Source: Ferrimonas senticii DSM 18821
Lineage (GTDB): Bacteria > Pseudomonadota > Gammaproteobacteria > Enterobacterales > Shewanellaceae
DNA length: 64,000 nucleotides
Direction: 5' to 3'
NCBI RefSeq assembly: GCF_000422665.1
Contig: NZ_AUGM01000004.1
Span: 62,001-126,000, forward strand
The translations under genes were made by a program, and so were the position numbers. This document shows positions 16,138 through 24,812 of this stretch, piece by piece. Under the pieces are notes generated by a model. The model ran no database searches. It had not been told where the DNA came from and saw only the letters and a program-made list of their open reading frames with translations. The stretch's first letter is position 1. Each line of letters begins with the position of its first letter.

Positions 16138-18089
16138 TCGCAGCGATAACCATTATTCACACTGACGCTTTGGTGTTGGGCGCCGGATTGGCTGGCCTTC
16201 GAGTGGCCATTGCCTGTAAACAGCGGGGGTTTGAGCCACTACTGCTGTCGCTGACGGCGGCACGCCGGTCGCAATCGGTAATGGCGCAAGGGGGGATGCA
16301 AGCGGCACTGGCGAACAGTGTTAACAGCGCTGGCGATAATGAATGGCAGCACTTTGTGGATACCGTGGTTGGCTCCGATTGGGGCTGCGATCAAATCGTT
16401 GCCCAGCGGTTTGCCCATGTGGCACCCAAAGCAGTGCGGCAAGCGGCGCAGTGGGGGGTGCCGTGGACCCGGATTAAGGCCGGGGTACGCCAACTACAGC
16501 AGGATGGTAAGACCGTTACTGTTAAGGAATCGCCGAAAGCACACGGTTTGATTCAGGCTCGTAATGTTGGTGGCACCAGCAAATGGCGGGTGTGCCATAG
16601 CGCTGACGGTAGCGGTCATTCGTTATTGTCGACCATCAGCGACCGAGCGATCGCTGAGCAGATCTCGATCGCCGAACGGGTTGAGGCGTTGGCGCTGATC
16701 CACGATGGCCAACGTTGTCACGGTGTGCTGGCGCGGGATCTGGTTAGCGGTGAACTCCGTGCTTATCTGGCGCGCACCACCACCATCGCCTGTGGCGGTT
16801 ATGGTCAGTTGTGGGCCGATACCACCAATGGCTTGGCGACGCATGGGATGGGCGCAGCATTGGCGTTGGCTACCGGGGTGGTGCCTTTGGGGAACCCCGA
16901 AGCGGTGCAGTTTCATCCGACGGCGTTGGTGCCCAGTGGCATTTTGATTAGCGAGGTTTGTCGTGGTGACGGCGGCGTATTGCGCGATGCCGATGGTCAG
17001 CGCTTTATGGAACACTACGAGCCACAACATAAAGAGTTGGCCAGTCGTGATGTGGTGTCACGCCATATGGCGACTCATTTGGCTAAGGGCAAAGGGGTTG
17101 CCAGTGCCGATGGTGACCACCTGTGGCTGGATCTCACCAAACTTGGGCGGCCGTATCTCGACAAAAATCTGCCGGAAGTGGTGGATATTTGCCGTGATTT
17201 CGCCGGCATAGATCCCGCCAAAGAGTGGATCCCGGTGCGGCCTGCCCAGCACTACAGCATGGGCGGGGTGCGCACCGATGCCGACGGTCAGGCGCTGGGA
17301 TTAACTGGGTTGTATGCGGTTGGTGAGGCTGCTTGCTGGGATCTGCACGGTTTTAACCGGCTGGGCGGTAACTCATTGGCAGAGACACTGGTGGCGGGGA
17401 TGATTGTTGGTGAGCATGTCGCCGCTGGCTGTGAAAAGTTCAGCAGTGGCGATCCCCAGTTGGTCGCCGCCTTTGCTGCACCTTGGCAGCAGCAGATTGA
17501 CCGTCTATTGCAAGCCGACGAGGGCGAGGATTGCTATCAACTGCTGGCACAGATGCAGCGGTTGATGACCGATAACGTCGGCATCTTCCGCGATGAACAG
17601 GGGTTAACCGAGGCGATTACGCAGCTGCAGCAACTGTTGCGCCGCAGTGGCCAGTTGGCGCTAAGAAATCGCAAACGCCACGGTAACTTGGAGCTTGAAG
17701 CGGCGCTCCGTTTGCCGTTGCAACTGCAACTGGCGCTGACAATTGCTACCGCCGCCCGTGCCCGCACAGAATCTCGTGGCGCTCACGCTCGTGATGATTT
17801 TCCAGCCCGTAACGATCGCGATTGGCTTAAGCGCACGTTGGCGTACTGGCAGCAGGGAGCGGTGCAACTTGATTACCAACCATTAGAACTGCAACAGATG
17901 GCGTTAGCGCCGGCAGCCCGTGGCTATGGCGCCACCGAGATTATCCCGCATCCGCAAGCTGAAGGCCGCGCCCAGCAATTGGTTGACTGCGGTGGCGCTG
18001 GCATCTGTCCCGAGGTGCTAGCAGGCTTACCGCGCTGCTATCAAGGCGACAACCAACGTTTATCGATGCCAGAGAAGAGCCTCCAATGA
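16134..18089 (+). CDS. frdA: Fumarate reductase flavoprotein subunit
   Basis: Reduces fumarate to succinate in anaerobic respiration. 651 residues, close to the 656 of Wolinella FrdA. N-terminal FAD site VLGAGLAGLRVA; capping domain; active-site residues intact: VQFHPT (His261), ELASRDVVSR (Arg305), QHYSMGG (His373), HGFNRLGGNS (Arg409). The flavin-linking motif, normally RSH followed by the AQGG block, reads RRSQSVMAQGGMQ: Gln47 replaces the His that carries the covalent FAD (codon CAA at 16272-16274). FAD binding is therefore expected to be noncovalent. Overlaps frdC and frdB by 4 bp each, giving the frdCAB order of epsilonproteobacteria. Confidence 0.92.
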   Translation: MIAAITIIHTDALVLGAGLAGLRVAIACKQRGFEPLLLSLTAARRSQSVMAQGGMQAALANSVNSAGDNEWQHFVDTVVGSDWGCDQIVAQRFAHVAPKAVRQAAQWGVPWTRIKAGVRQLQQDGKTVTVKESPKAHGLIQARNVGGTSKWRVCHSADGSGHSLLSTISDRAIAEQISIAERVEALALIHDGQRCHGVLARDLVSGELRAYLARTTTIACGGYGQLWADTTNGLATHGMGAALALATGVVPLGNPEAVQFHPTALVPSGILISEVCRGDGGVLRDADGQRFMEHYEPQHKELASRDVVSRHMATHLAKGKGVASADGDHLWLDLTKLGRPYLDKNLPEVVDICRDFAGIDPAKEWIPVRPAQHYSMGGVRTDADGQALGLTGLYAVGEAACWDLHGFNRLGGNSLAETLVAGMIVGEHVAAGCEKFSSGDPQLVAAFAAPWQQQIDRLLQADEGEDCYQLLAQMQRLMTDNVGIFRDEQGLTEAITQLQQLLRRSGQLALRNRKRHGNLELEAALRLPLQLQLALTIATAARARTESRGAHARDDFPARNDRDWLKRTLAYWQQGAVQLDYQPLELQQMALAPAARGYGATEIIPHPQAEGRAQQLVDCGGAGICPEVLAGLPRCYQGDNQRLSMPEKSLQ

Positions 18090-18820
18090 GCCGTACGTTA
18101 ATTTTTGAAGTGTTTCGTTTAGATCCGCAAGCGGCCGATGCCACAGCCTGGATGCAGTCCTTTGAGCTGCCGGAATCCGCTGGGATGACAGTACTGTCGG
18201 CGCTACGACAATTGCAGCAACAACAGGATCCAAGCCTGCTGTTCGATGGCGTTTGCCGCTCTGGCAATTGCGGTGCCTGCGCCATGGTGATCAATGGCTT
18301 GCCGAGTCTGGCCTGTAAAACCTTAACCAGCAGCATTAGCTCTGGCCGGATCACGCTGATGCCGTTGCCAGGCTTTGAGCTGATTGGCGATCTGGCGGTG
18401 GATACCGGTAAATTTATGCGGGCGTTATCGATGCGGTTAGGCGCTTGGTTGCACCCGAAAGCGGATTCGCGCAGCTTCGATCAGATTGAAGCGGCGCAAG
18501 ATCCCCACACAGCTGAGAGCATCTATCAAACCGACCGCTGTATCGAGTGTGGCTGTTGTGTGTCGGCCTGCGCGGCGGCGCAAATGCGCGCCAGTTTTAT
18601 TGGCGCGGTGGGGATGAACAAGGTGGCACGATTTGCCCTTGATGATCGCGATGCCCGAGGCCCCGATGACTTCTATCAAGTGCTTGGCAGTGCCGATGGG
18701 GTGTTTGGTTGCATGACCTTGTTAGGCTGTGCGGATGCTTGCCCTAAAGGGTTAAATCACCAGATGCAGATCAGTTATTTGCGGCGGAAATTGGCGCTTA
18801 ATCCCAATCGGATCTTGTGA
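18086..18820 (+). CDS. frdB: Fumarate reductase iron-sulfur subunit
   Basis: Carries electrons from the hemes of FrdC to FAD in FrdA. 244 residues. All cluster ligands are present: Cys57, 62, 65 and 77 for [2Fe-2S] (CRSGNCGAC and LAC); Cys152, 155, 158 and 219 for [4Fe-4S] (CIECGCC and CP); Cys162, 209 and 215 for [3Fe-4S]. These positions match Wolinella FrdB within one residue. It starts inside the end of frdA (ATGA) and is followed by a strong terminator, so frdCAB is a complete operon. Confidence 0.93.
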   Translation: MSRTLIFEVFRLDPQAADATAWMQSFELPESAGMTVLSALRQLQQQQDPSLLFDGVCRSGNCGACAMVINGLPSLACKTLTSSISSGRITLMPLPGFELIGDLAVDTGKFMRALSMRLGAWLHPKADSRSFDQIEAAQDPHTAESIYQTDRCIECGCCVSACAAAQMRASFIGAVGMNKVARFALDDRDARGPDDFYQVLGSADGVFGCMTLLGCADACPKGLNHQMQISYLRRKLALNPNRIL

Positions 18821-18840
18821 TCTGACAACCATAGCGTCAC

Positions 18841-18869
18841 TAAGCCGGATCGAATGATCCGGCTTTTTT
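18841..18869 (+). terminator. Terminator of frdCAB
   Basis: Stem AAGCCGGATC / GATCCGGCTT with a GAAT loop and a T-run. Confidence 0.92.
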
Positions 18870-18954
18870 GATCGTTCTGACCCGCTTTGATCAAGGAATT
18901 TGCACTAGCCTTGCGGCACAGTGGCGCTGAGTTTATCAGCATAAGGAGTGTGCG

Positions 18955-19437
18955 ATGAGAGCGTTAGGATTATGGCTAAGCCATATCGCTGTTGGGGTAG
19001 TGGGTCTGGTTGGCGGCATGTACTTACTGCCGATCTTGACCGCCCCAGAGGCGCCAAGTGGGACTGCAGTCCAGCAAGTGGTTAGCAACAGTGATTATCA
19101 AGCCAGTTTTGCCCGTGACCGGATCGACAGTGACTTTTTGCATTGGGGCGAGGGAACCTTAAGCATCAGTGGTGAGCAGATTGCCTTTCGTGGCCAACTG
19201 GCCGCCGGTCCGGATTATCACCTGTATCTGTCGCCGCGCTATGTGGAAACCGAGACGGAGTTTGCCGAGCTAAAAGCGCAGATGGTCGACGTAGGATTGG
19301 TGAAAAGCTTTGATGGCTTTGTGTTGCCACTGCCGCCAGGCATTGAGGTGGGTAATTACGCGGCAGCGATCGTCTGGTGTGAATCGTTCGGCGAGTTTAT
19401 TACCTCGGGGCGACTTATTGCGGTCGATAACAACTAG
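18955..19437 (+). CDS. DM13 domain protein, membrane-anchored
   Basis: 160 residues. An N-terminal hydrophobic segment (about residues 5-28) acts as signal anchor. The rest is a DM13 domain, a beta-sandwich predicted to take part in electron transfer or redox reactions: LHWGEGTLSISG, DYHLYLSP, and a C-terminal VWCESFGEFIT with the conserved Cys and aromatic residue. AAGGAG eight bases before the ATG is a strong ribosome binding site. It lies 135 bp after frdB beyond a terminator, so it has its own promoter; a link to fumarate respiration is only suggested by position. Confidence 0.8.
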   Translation: MRALGLWLSHIAVGVVGLVGGMYLLPILTAPEAPSGTAVQQVVSNSDYQASFARDRIDSDFLHWGEGTLSISGEQIAFRGQLAAGPDYHLYLSPRYVETETEFAELKAQMVDVGLVKSFDGFVLPLPPGIEVGNYAAAIVWCESFGEFITSGRLIAVDNN

Positions 19438-19475
19438 CTGCACATGGCCGAGGGATCTGGCTGGTCATCAGCGGT

Positions 19476-19513
19476 TCATGTTCAGTGATCAGTGATGAGT
19501 TTTCAGTGAGTCG
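19476..19513. repeat. Degenerate TCAGTGA heptamers
   Basis: Three copies of TCAGTGA, two adjacent and one after a TGAGTT break, just before the CCAACTG array. They resemble decayed short tandem repeats. Confidence 0.5.
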
Positions 19514-19557
19514 TCGTTCGAAAGTAGAGCTTGCGGCTGGCGGGATTTGACAACAAG

Positions 19558-19635
19558 CTGCCAACTGCCAACTGCCAACTGCCAACTGCCAACTGCCAAC
19601 TGCCAACTGCCAACTGCCAACTGCCAACTGCCAAC
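19558..19635. repeat. Heptamer tandem repeat (CCAACTG, about 11 copies)
   Basis: Ten perfect CCAACTG units (19561-19630) with partial units at both ends, 78 bp in all. It ends five bases before the stop codon of ptsO, so it lies in the 3' untranslated region of that operon. Not a CRISPR: no spacers. Perfect identity implies recent slippage, so copy number is likely variable. Confidence 0.95.
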
Positions 19636-19640
19636 GGAAG

Positions 19641-19916
19641 TTATTCAGCCTCGTCAAAGCGGCAGGCAAACAACTCACAGACGGCGCTAAGAGCCGCATC
19701 GGCGTCGTCGCCATCGCAGCATACGGTGATGGTGCGGCCACGGCAGCCTTGCAGCATTAACAGGCCAAAGATGCTGTTGGCGTTGGCCTGCTGTTCATCT
19801 AAATGCAGGGTAATGGTGGCACGATAACCGGCAGCTAATTGCGCTAGACGGGTAGCCGCGCGGGCGTGCAATCCGAGCTTATTAACCACAGTAACTTGGC
19901 GGCACAGTGCGGTCAT
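19641..19916 (-). CDS. ptsO: Phosphocarrier protein NPr of the nitrogen PTS
   Basis: HPr-like protein that passes phosphate from EI-Ntr (PtsP) to PtsN. 91 residues. The active His is in KLGLHARAATRL (His17); the Ser-containing ANSIFGLLML segment aligns with the regulatory Ser of HPr. It overlaps rapZ by 4 bp and is the last gene of the rpoN cluster. Confidence 0.93.
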   Translation of the reverse strand: MTALCRQVTVVNKLGLHARAATRLAQLAAGYRATITLHLDEQQANANSIFGLLMLQGCRGRTITVCCDGDDADAALSAVCELFACRFDEAE

Positions 19917-20776
19917 GAGGCGCTGCCAGACTGGTCTAGCTCGCGATGGCTACAAGAAACGATATTGTGGCGTTTGCTAAAACGTTGTTGCAGCTTCTCG
20001 GCAATGTAGACGCTGCGGTGTTTGCCGCCGGTACAGCCAATGGCAATGGTGAGGTAGGCGCGGTTGTTGCGCTGCAGCAGTGGTAGCCAATTGGCGAGGT
20101 AGGTTTCGGTGCTGTCGATAAATCGTTGCACGTCGTCGTGACGGCTAAAGAAATCGACCACTGGCATATCTAGGCCGGTGTAGGGACGCAGTTCCGGTTC
20201 CCAATGAGGGTTAGGTAAAAAGCGCACATCGAAGATAAAGTCGGCCTGTTTTGGCATTCCATACTTAAAGCCAAAAGACTCAAACACCACCGTCAGTTCA
20301 GTTGGCTCTGCATCCAACAAGCGTGAACGAATGGCGTCGGCCAACTCATACACCGACAGGTTATCGGTGGCGATGTGGTGGTCGGCTTGCTGTGCCAGTG
20401 GGCTTAAGCGCCGTTTCTCTTCAGCAATTGCGACCGCTAACGGCTTGCCATCGTGAGACAGTGGATGCAAGCGGCGGGTTTCGCTGTAACGTCTGAGCAG
20501 GGTGTCATCATCGGCGTCTAGGAACACAATTTGCGCGTCGATGGCCGCAGGCAGATGTTGCCGTAACTGGTTGAGGTCCAGTTGTTCGCTGGGCAGATTT
20601 CGAATATCGAGGCTGACCGCGATCTGGGTTTGGTGGCTTTCCAAGCTCTGCAGTAAATGGCCCAGCAGTGACAGTGGCAGATTGTCGACGCAGTAGTAGC
20701 CGCTGTCTTCGAGCACACGCAGCGCCACCGATTTGCCGGCACCGGAACGGCCGGAAAGGATCACCAGTTTGATCAT
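19913..20776 (-). CDS. rapZ: RNase adapter protein RapZ
   Basis: Binds the sRNA GlmZ and presents it to RNase E, controlling glucosamine-6-phosphate synthesis in enterics. 287 residues. P-loop GRSGAGKSVAL at the N-terminus, DADDDTLLRRYSETRR in the middle and the C-terminal RNA-binding and sensing domain with TIAIGCTGGKHRSVYIAE. Overlaps both ptsN and ptsO by 4 bp. Confidence 0.96.
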   Translation of the reverse strand: MIKLVILSGRSGAGKSVALRVLEDSGYYCVDNLPLSLLGHLLQSLESHQTQIAVSLDIRNLPSEQLDLNQLRQHLPAAIDAQIVFLDADDDTLLRRYSETRRLHPLSHDGKPLAVAIAEEKRRLSPLAQQADHHIATDNLSVYELADAIRSRLLDAEPTELTVVFESFGFKYGMPKQADFIFDVRFLPNPHWEPELRPYTGLDMPVVDFFSRHDDVQRFIDSTETYLANWLPLLQRNNRAYLTIAIGCTGGKHRSVYIAEKLQQRFSKRHNIVSCSHRELDQSGSAS

Positions 20777-21219
20777 TGACTGACTAACTCAAACAGCTGT
20801 TGATTATCTTCGGTACGGCGCAGCGCCCGAACCAGCTCTTTTTGACTGAGTTTTTCGGCTACCTTGGCCAGTACCGCCAGATACTGCTGATGTTCCTCCT
20901 CGGGGACGAACAGCGCAAACAGCAGATCCACCGGTTGTTCATCGATGGCGTCAAAGTCGATTGGGGTGTCGCATTTCAGCATCACCGCCATTGGTTTGGT
21001 CAGACGAGACAGGCGGCCATGGGGTAGGGCGATGCCCTTGCCAAAGCCGGTGCTGCCCATCTTTTCTCGCGCCATCAGGCTTTCAAAAAGCTCATGTTGA
21101 GGCAGCTCTGGACAGCATTCCGCCGCCAGTTCACTGATAAGCTCTAAGGCGCGTTTTTTGCTGAGCTCCGGGGTAACGCAGCGGGCGCACTCCGGAGCAA
21201 GTAGGTCGTTAATTTCCAT
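20773..21219 (-). CDS. ptsN: Nitrogen-regulatory PTS enzyme IIA
   Basis: Phosphorylated by NPr; regulates potassium uptake and other targets in enterics. 148 residues, EIIA type 2 fold, with the active His in GIALPHGRLSRL. Start MEINDLLAPECA at 21219. Nine bases separate it from hpf upstream. Confidence 0.95.
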   Translation of the reverse strand: MEINDLLAPECARCVTPELSKKRALELISELAAECCPELPQHELFESLMAREKMGSTGFGKGIALPHGRLSRLTKPMAVMLKCDTPIDFDAIDEQPVDLLFALFVPEEEHQQYLAVLAKVAEKLSQKELVRALRRTEDNQQLFELVSQ

Positions 21220-21228
21220 TTAGCGTCG

Positions 21229-21516
21229 TTAGTGCCGGGTCAGCTTCTCTTTGTGTTTGATCACTTGCCGATCGAGCTTATCGATCAGGCCATCAATGGC
21301 GGCATACATGTTGTCGTGCTGATGCGCGGCAAACACTTCCCCGCCGTTGACGTGTAATTTGGCTTCGGCAATCTGTTGTACTTTTTGCACTTCGAGGATC
21401 ACGTGGACATTGTTGATGTGTTCGAAGTGGCGCTCAAGTTTTTCGAATTTCTCGTGCACGTAACTGCGTAACGCGTCGGTAATGTCTACGTGGTGCCCGG
21501 TTAGGTTGATCTGCAT
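21229..21516 (-). CDS. hpf: Ribosome hibernation promoting factor
   Basis: 95 residues of the short HPF type, which binds the 30S A/P site and promotes 100S dimers in stationary phase. Start MQINLTGHHVDITDALR and the YVHEKFEKLERHF helix are typical. Between rpoN and ptsN, its conserved position. Confidence 0.95.
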   Translation of the reverse strand: MQINLTGHHVDITDALRSYVHEKFEKLERHFEHINNVHVILEVQKVQQIAEAKLHVNGGEVFAAHQHDNMYAAIDGLIDKLDRQVIKHKEKLTRH

Positions 21517-21537
21517 AGCTGACCTCCGTGGGTGCGC

Positions 21538-22998
21538 TTACAACATCTTGCGCTGGTTTGAGGGTGGGATGGCCAAGGATTCGCGGTATTTGGCGACGGT
21601 GCGCCGTGCTACCTGAATGCCTTGATCCGCGAGGATCTGTGCCATCTTGCTGTCGCTTAATGGCTTTTTTTGATTCTCTGCCGCAACCAGTTTTTTGATC
21701 AGTGCGCGAATGGCGGTGGATGAGGCTTCACCGCCGCTGTCGGTACTGACATGGCTGGAGAAAAAGTACTTCAGTTCGAAAATACCCCGAGGGGTGTGCA
21801 TGTATTTCTGGGTGGTTACCCGCGAAATGGTGGACTCATGCATCTCTACCGCTTCGGCGATGTCATTGAGCACCATCGGTTTCATCGCTTCGTCGCCGTA
21901 TTCGAGAAAGCCTTGTTGAAACTGAACAATGCAGTTGGCGACTTTCATCAAGGTGTCATTGCGGCTCTCTAGGCTCTTAATAAACCACTTAGCCTCCTGC
22001 AGATGGCCGCGAATGAACTGGCCATCGCCAGCGTTGCGACTATTACGCGACAAGGCCGCATATTGCTGATTGATCTGCAGCTTCGGCATTGCGTTGGGGT
22101 TGAGTTCAACCACCCAGCGGCCGTGCTTCTTACTAACGGAAACGTCCGGTACCACGTATTCACTTGGCGGTGGGGCGATCTGGCCGCCAGGGCGCGGGTT
22201 TAAGGTTTGGATCAGGGTCATGGTCGCCTTCAACTCATCTTCACTGAGTTTAGTGCGCCGCAGCAGGGTGCGAAAGTCGCGATTGCCGAGCAGATCCATA
22301 TGCTCATGGAGTAGCGCTATCGCTTGGTCGCGCCATGGGGTGTCGCTGTCCAGTTGCAACAGCTGAACTCGTAAGCAATCGGTGAGATCAATGCTGGCAC
22401 AGCCAACCGGATCGAAGCGCTGCACGCGTTTGCGCACGGCTTCCACTTCATCCAGCTCAATGTCGTCAACACCAACGGCGCTGAGCACATCGTCAAGCGG
22501 GATGGTCAGATAGCCGTATTCATCGATGGCATCAATAAGCGAGGTGGCGATGGCGCGATCGGTATCGCTCATCGGGGTCAGCGCCATCTGCCACAGCAGA
22601 TGGCTTTGCAGATCGTCGCTGGTTTCCCCTTGATAGAGGCTGTCGTCGTCATCGCGAGCAGGGCCGGCCGGAGTGGCTGGGGCAGCGCTGTAGACATCGT
22701 CCCAGGTGGAGTCGAGCGGCAGATCATCGCTCATCTCAGTTTTGCTGAGCGCCTCACTGGTTTCCAGTTCGCTGCTCTCGACAGTGGCACTGACGTTGTC
22801 ATCATGGTGATCGTCGAGGTTGCCATCGTCATTGCCGTACTCGTCTTCGGATTGCTCCAGCAATGGGTTGGAGTCCAAGGCTTCTTGGATCTCTTGCTGC
22901 AGATCCAGCGTCGACAACTGCAGCAGGCGGATCGCCTGTTGCAGTTGCGGCGTCATGGTCAGCTGCTGGCCGAGTTTGAGTTGAAGCGAGGTCTTCAT
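21538..22998 (-). CDS. rpoN: RNA polymerase sigma-54 factor
   Basis: 486 residues. N-terminal Gln- and Leu-rich activator-interacting region ([20 protein letters not shown]), an acidic region II (residues about 50-125, unusually rich in Asp, Glu and Ser), the core-binding region and the C-terminal RpoN box [10 protein letters not shown] that reads the -24 element. First of the distal group rpoN-hpf-ptsN-rapZ-ptsO, 32 bp after lptB. Confidence 0.97.
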   Translation of the reverse strand: MKTSLQLKLGQQLTMTPQLQQAIRLLQLSTLDLQQEIQEALDSNPLLEQSEDEYGNDDGNLDDHHDDNVSATVESSELETSEALSKTEMSDDLPLDSTWDDVYSAAPATPAGPARDDDDSLYQGETSDDLQSHLLWQMALTPMSDTDRAIATSLIDAIDEYGYLTIPLDDVLSAVGVDDIELDEVEAVRKRVQRFDPVGCASIDLTDCLRVQLLQLDSDTPWRDQAIALLHEHMDLLGNRDFRTLLRRTKLSEDELKATMTLIQTLNPRPGGQIAPPPSEYVVPDVSVSKKHGRWVVELNPNAMPKLQINQQYAALSRNSRNAGDGQFIRGHLQEAKWFIKSLESRNDTLMKVANCIVQFQQGFLEYGDEAMKPMVLNDIAEAVEMHESTISRVTTQKYMHTPRGIFELKYFFSSHVSTDSGGEASSTAIRALIKKLVAAENQKKPLSDSKMAQILADQGIQVARRTVAKYRESLAIPPSNQRKML

Positions 22999-23030
22999 CT
23001 AACGATCAATATCCTTGTTGTACCTTGGCA

Positions 23031-23762
23031 TTACAGCTTGAACTGGTCGCCTAGGTAAACCGAACGCACCAGTTGGTTGTTCAGTACCTCTTCCGGAGCG
23101 CCTTGGGCGATCATCTCGCCGTGGCTAACGATGTAAGCGTACTCACACACGTCCAAAGTTTCGCGCACATTGTGGTCGGTGATCAATACACCCAGACCGC
23201 GCTGCTTGAGATGCTGGATGATCTTTTTGATATCGATAACCGAGATCGGATCGACCCCAGCAAATGGCTCGTCCAACAAGATAAATTGCGGCTCGGCTGC
23301 CAGTGCTCGGGCAATTTCAACTCGACGTCTTTCGCCGCCGGAGAGCGCCATCCCTAAGCTGTCACGGATGTGGGTGATGTTGAACTCTTCCAACAACTGT
23401 TCCAGCTTTTCAATCCGTTGTTGCTGGGTTAGCTCTTTGCGGATCTGCAGCACCGCCATCAGGTTGTCATGCACCGTCAGCTTACGAAAGATAGAGGATT
23501 CCTGCGGCAGGTAGCCAATTCCTTTGCGGGCACGGTTGTGCATTGGCAGCAGGGTGATGTCATCATCATTGATGTGAATCGCGCCACGGTCGTTTTGTAC
23601 CAGCCCAACCACCATGTAAAAGGTGGTGGTTTTACCGGCGCCGTTAGGGCCTAGTAGGCCGACGATCTGGCCGGTTTCAACGGTCAGACCGACATCCTTG
23701 ACCACTTGGCGGCCGTTGTAGCTTTTGGCCAAGTTACTGGCTTTGAGTACCGTTGGGGTCAT
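23031..23762 (-). CDS. lptB: LPS export ABC transporter ATP-binding protein
   Basis: ATPase of the LptB2FGC complex that extracts lipopolysaccharide from the inner membrane. 243 residues with [13 protein letters not shown] (Walker A), [15 protein letters not shown] (signature), [13 protein letters not shown] (Walker B) and the switch His in [10 protein letters not shown]. Overlaps lptA by 4 bp. Confidence 0.97.
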   Translation of the reverse strand: MTPTVLKASNLAKSYNGRQVVKDVGLTVETGQIVGLLGPNGAGKTTTFYMVVGLVQNDRGAIHINDDDITLLPMHNRARKGIGYLPQESSIFRKLTVHDNLMAVLQIRKELTQQQRIEKLEQLLEEFNITHIRDSLGMALSGGERRRVEIARALAAEPQFILLDEPFAGVDPISVIDIKKIIQHLKQRGLGVLITDHNVRETLDVCEYAYIVSHGEMIAQGAPEEVLNNQLVRSVYLGDQFKL

Positions 23763-24274
23763 GGGGTTGGCTCAGTCTTTGGGGCCTCATCTTCGGTTTT
23801 GGGCAGGAAGATGGTGGTGATCTGTTCTTGTTTACTGCCTTTGGCTGTCAATTTCTGTTCCAGTGCGTTATAGCTGATGCGGTCGCCCTTAACCAAGCTG
23901 CCATCTTGGCGCAGTTCGGCTTCGCCAGTGAGGATCAGCTCACGTTTGGCAACACTGTAGCGGATCTCGCTGGCTTCGGCTTCAGCCATCAAACCGTTGT
24001 CCATCATCTGTTCGTAGGTGGCTGGGTTACCGGTAGCGACAAAGATCTGCTCGGTTTGCGCTTCGTTGCTTTGCAAAGTCAGTTTGTCGGCGTGGATCTT
24101 CAAGGTGCCTTGCACCACCACTACGTTATCAAGGTAGCTTAGGGTGCGACTTTGCAGATCGCCTTCACTGCGATCGGCGGTGACGCTAACCGGCTGACGA
24201 AAATCGTCCTCGGCGGCGTGGCCGATAGCGGTGGTCATTGCCAGTGCAAGTAGCAGTGCATTACTGAACTTCAT
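23759..24274 (-). CDS. lptA: Periplasmic LPS transport protein LptA
   Basis: 171 residues with a cleavable signal peptide (to about residue 21, GHA-AEDD). OstA/LptA beta-jellyroll domain that forms the periplasmic bridge for [35 protein letters not shown]. Overlaps lptC by 14 bp and lptB by 4 bp. Confidence 0.94.
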   Translation of the reverse strand: MKFSNALLLALAMTTAIGHAAEDDFRQPVSVTADRSEGDLQSRTLSYLDNVVVVQGTLKIHADKLTLQSNEAQTEQIFVATGNPATYEQMMDNGLMAEAEASEIRYSVAKRELILTGEAELRQDGSLVKGDRISYNALEQKLTAKGSKQEQITTIFLPKTEDEAPKTEPTP

Positions 24275-24812
24275 AAGTGGAAACTACCTTTTGTTTCAGG
24301 TGAATATGGTTTTGATTTAGGTCGGCATGTAAGCCAACAGCTGTCATGGTGAAGTCGATGCCCTCGGCTTGCAGTGCCACCTCGTTGGTCATCACCATGG
24401 TATCTAAGTCCAGCGTTAATTGTTCGGTTTTGATGGTGTTGATCGGCTTATCGGGCTCGATCAAGGTGATCACCACGTTATTGGCGAGACTCAAATAACG
24501 GTTGTCTTGCAATGCGCCATTATCGGCGACGACTTTCCAAATGGCTGGGCTGTCTTCTGGATACACTAGATACACTGGCCGCTCAAACTCGGTGTACTGT
24601 TTTTGCTGATAATGCCGCATGGTGTCGGCGGCAACCTCGGCGTTTAGGCGGCCATTAAGGTCATAAGAACGGGTTTTCATCGCCCGCGCAACAAAGTCTG
24701 GCTCGTGCTCGCCGAGCGGTCGTACCTGTTCTGGCTGATGTGACAGGTTGTGCCAATACAGACCACCGGCCATCGCCAGCAGGATCAGGCCAGCTAACAG
24801 CTCGCGCTTCAT
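24261..24812 (-). CDS. lptC: LPS export protein LptC
   Basis: 183 residues. One N-terminal membrane helix (LLAGLILLAMAGGLYW) and a periplasmic jellyroll that takes LPS from LptFG to LptA. YDLNGRLNAEVAADTMRHY and ATGNP-like strands fit the family. Four-base overlap with kdsC. Confidence 0.93.
   Translation of the reverse strand: MKRELLAGLILLAMAGGLYWHNLSHQPEQVRPLGEHEPDFVARAMKTRSYDLNGRLNAEVAADTMRHYQQKQYTEFERPVYLVYPEDSPAIWKVVADNGALQDNRYLSLANNVVITLIEPDKPINTIKTEQLTLDLDTMVMTNEVALQAEGIDFTMTAVGLHADLNQNHIHLKQKVVSTYEVQ

Noticed and set aside
19558-19635. CRISPR array
   Set aside because: The unit is 7 bp with no spacers and no cas genes nearby.
19415-19741. Open frame encoding a repeated WQLAVGS peptide
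   Set aside because: It is only the translation of the heptamer array and overlaps ptsO on the same strand in another frame; no ribosome binding site or family match.
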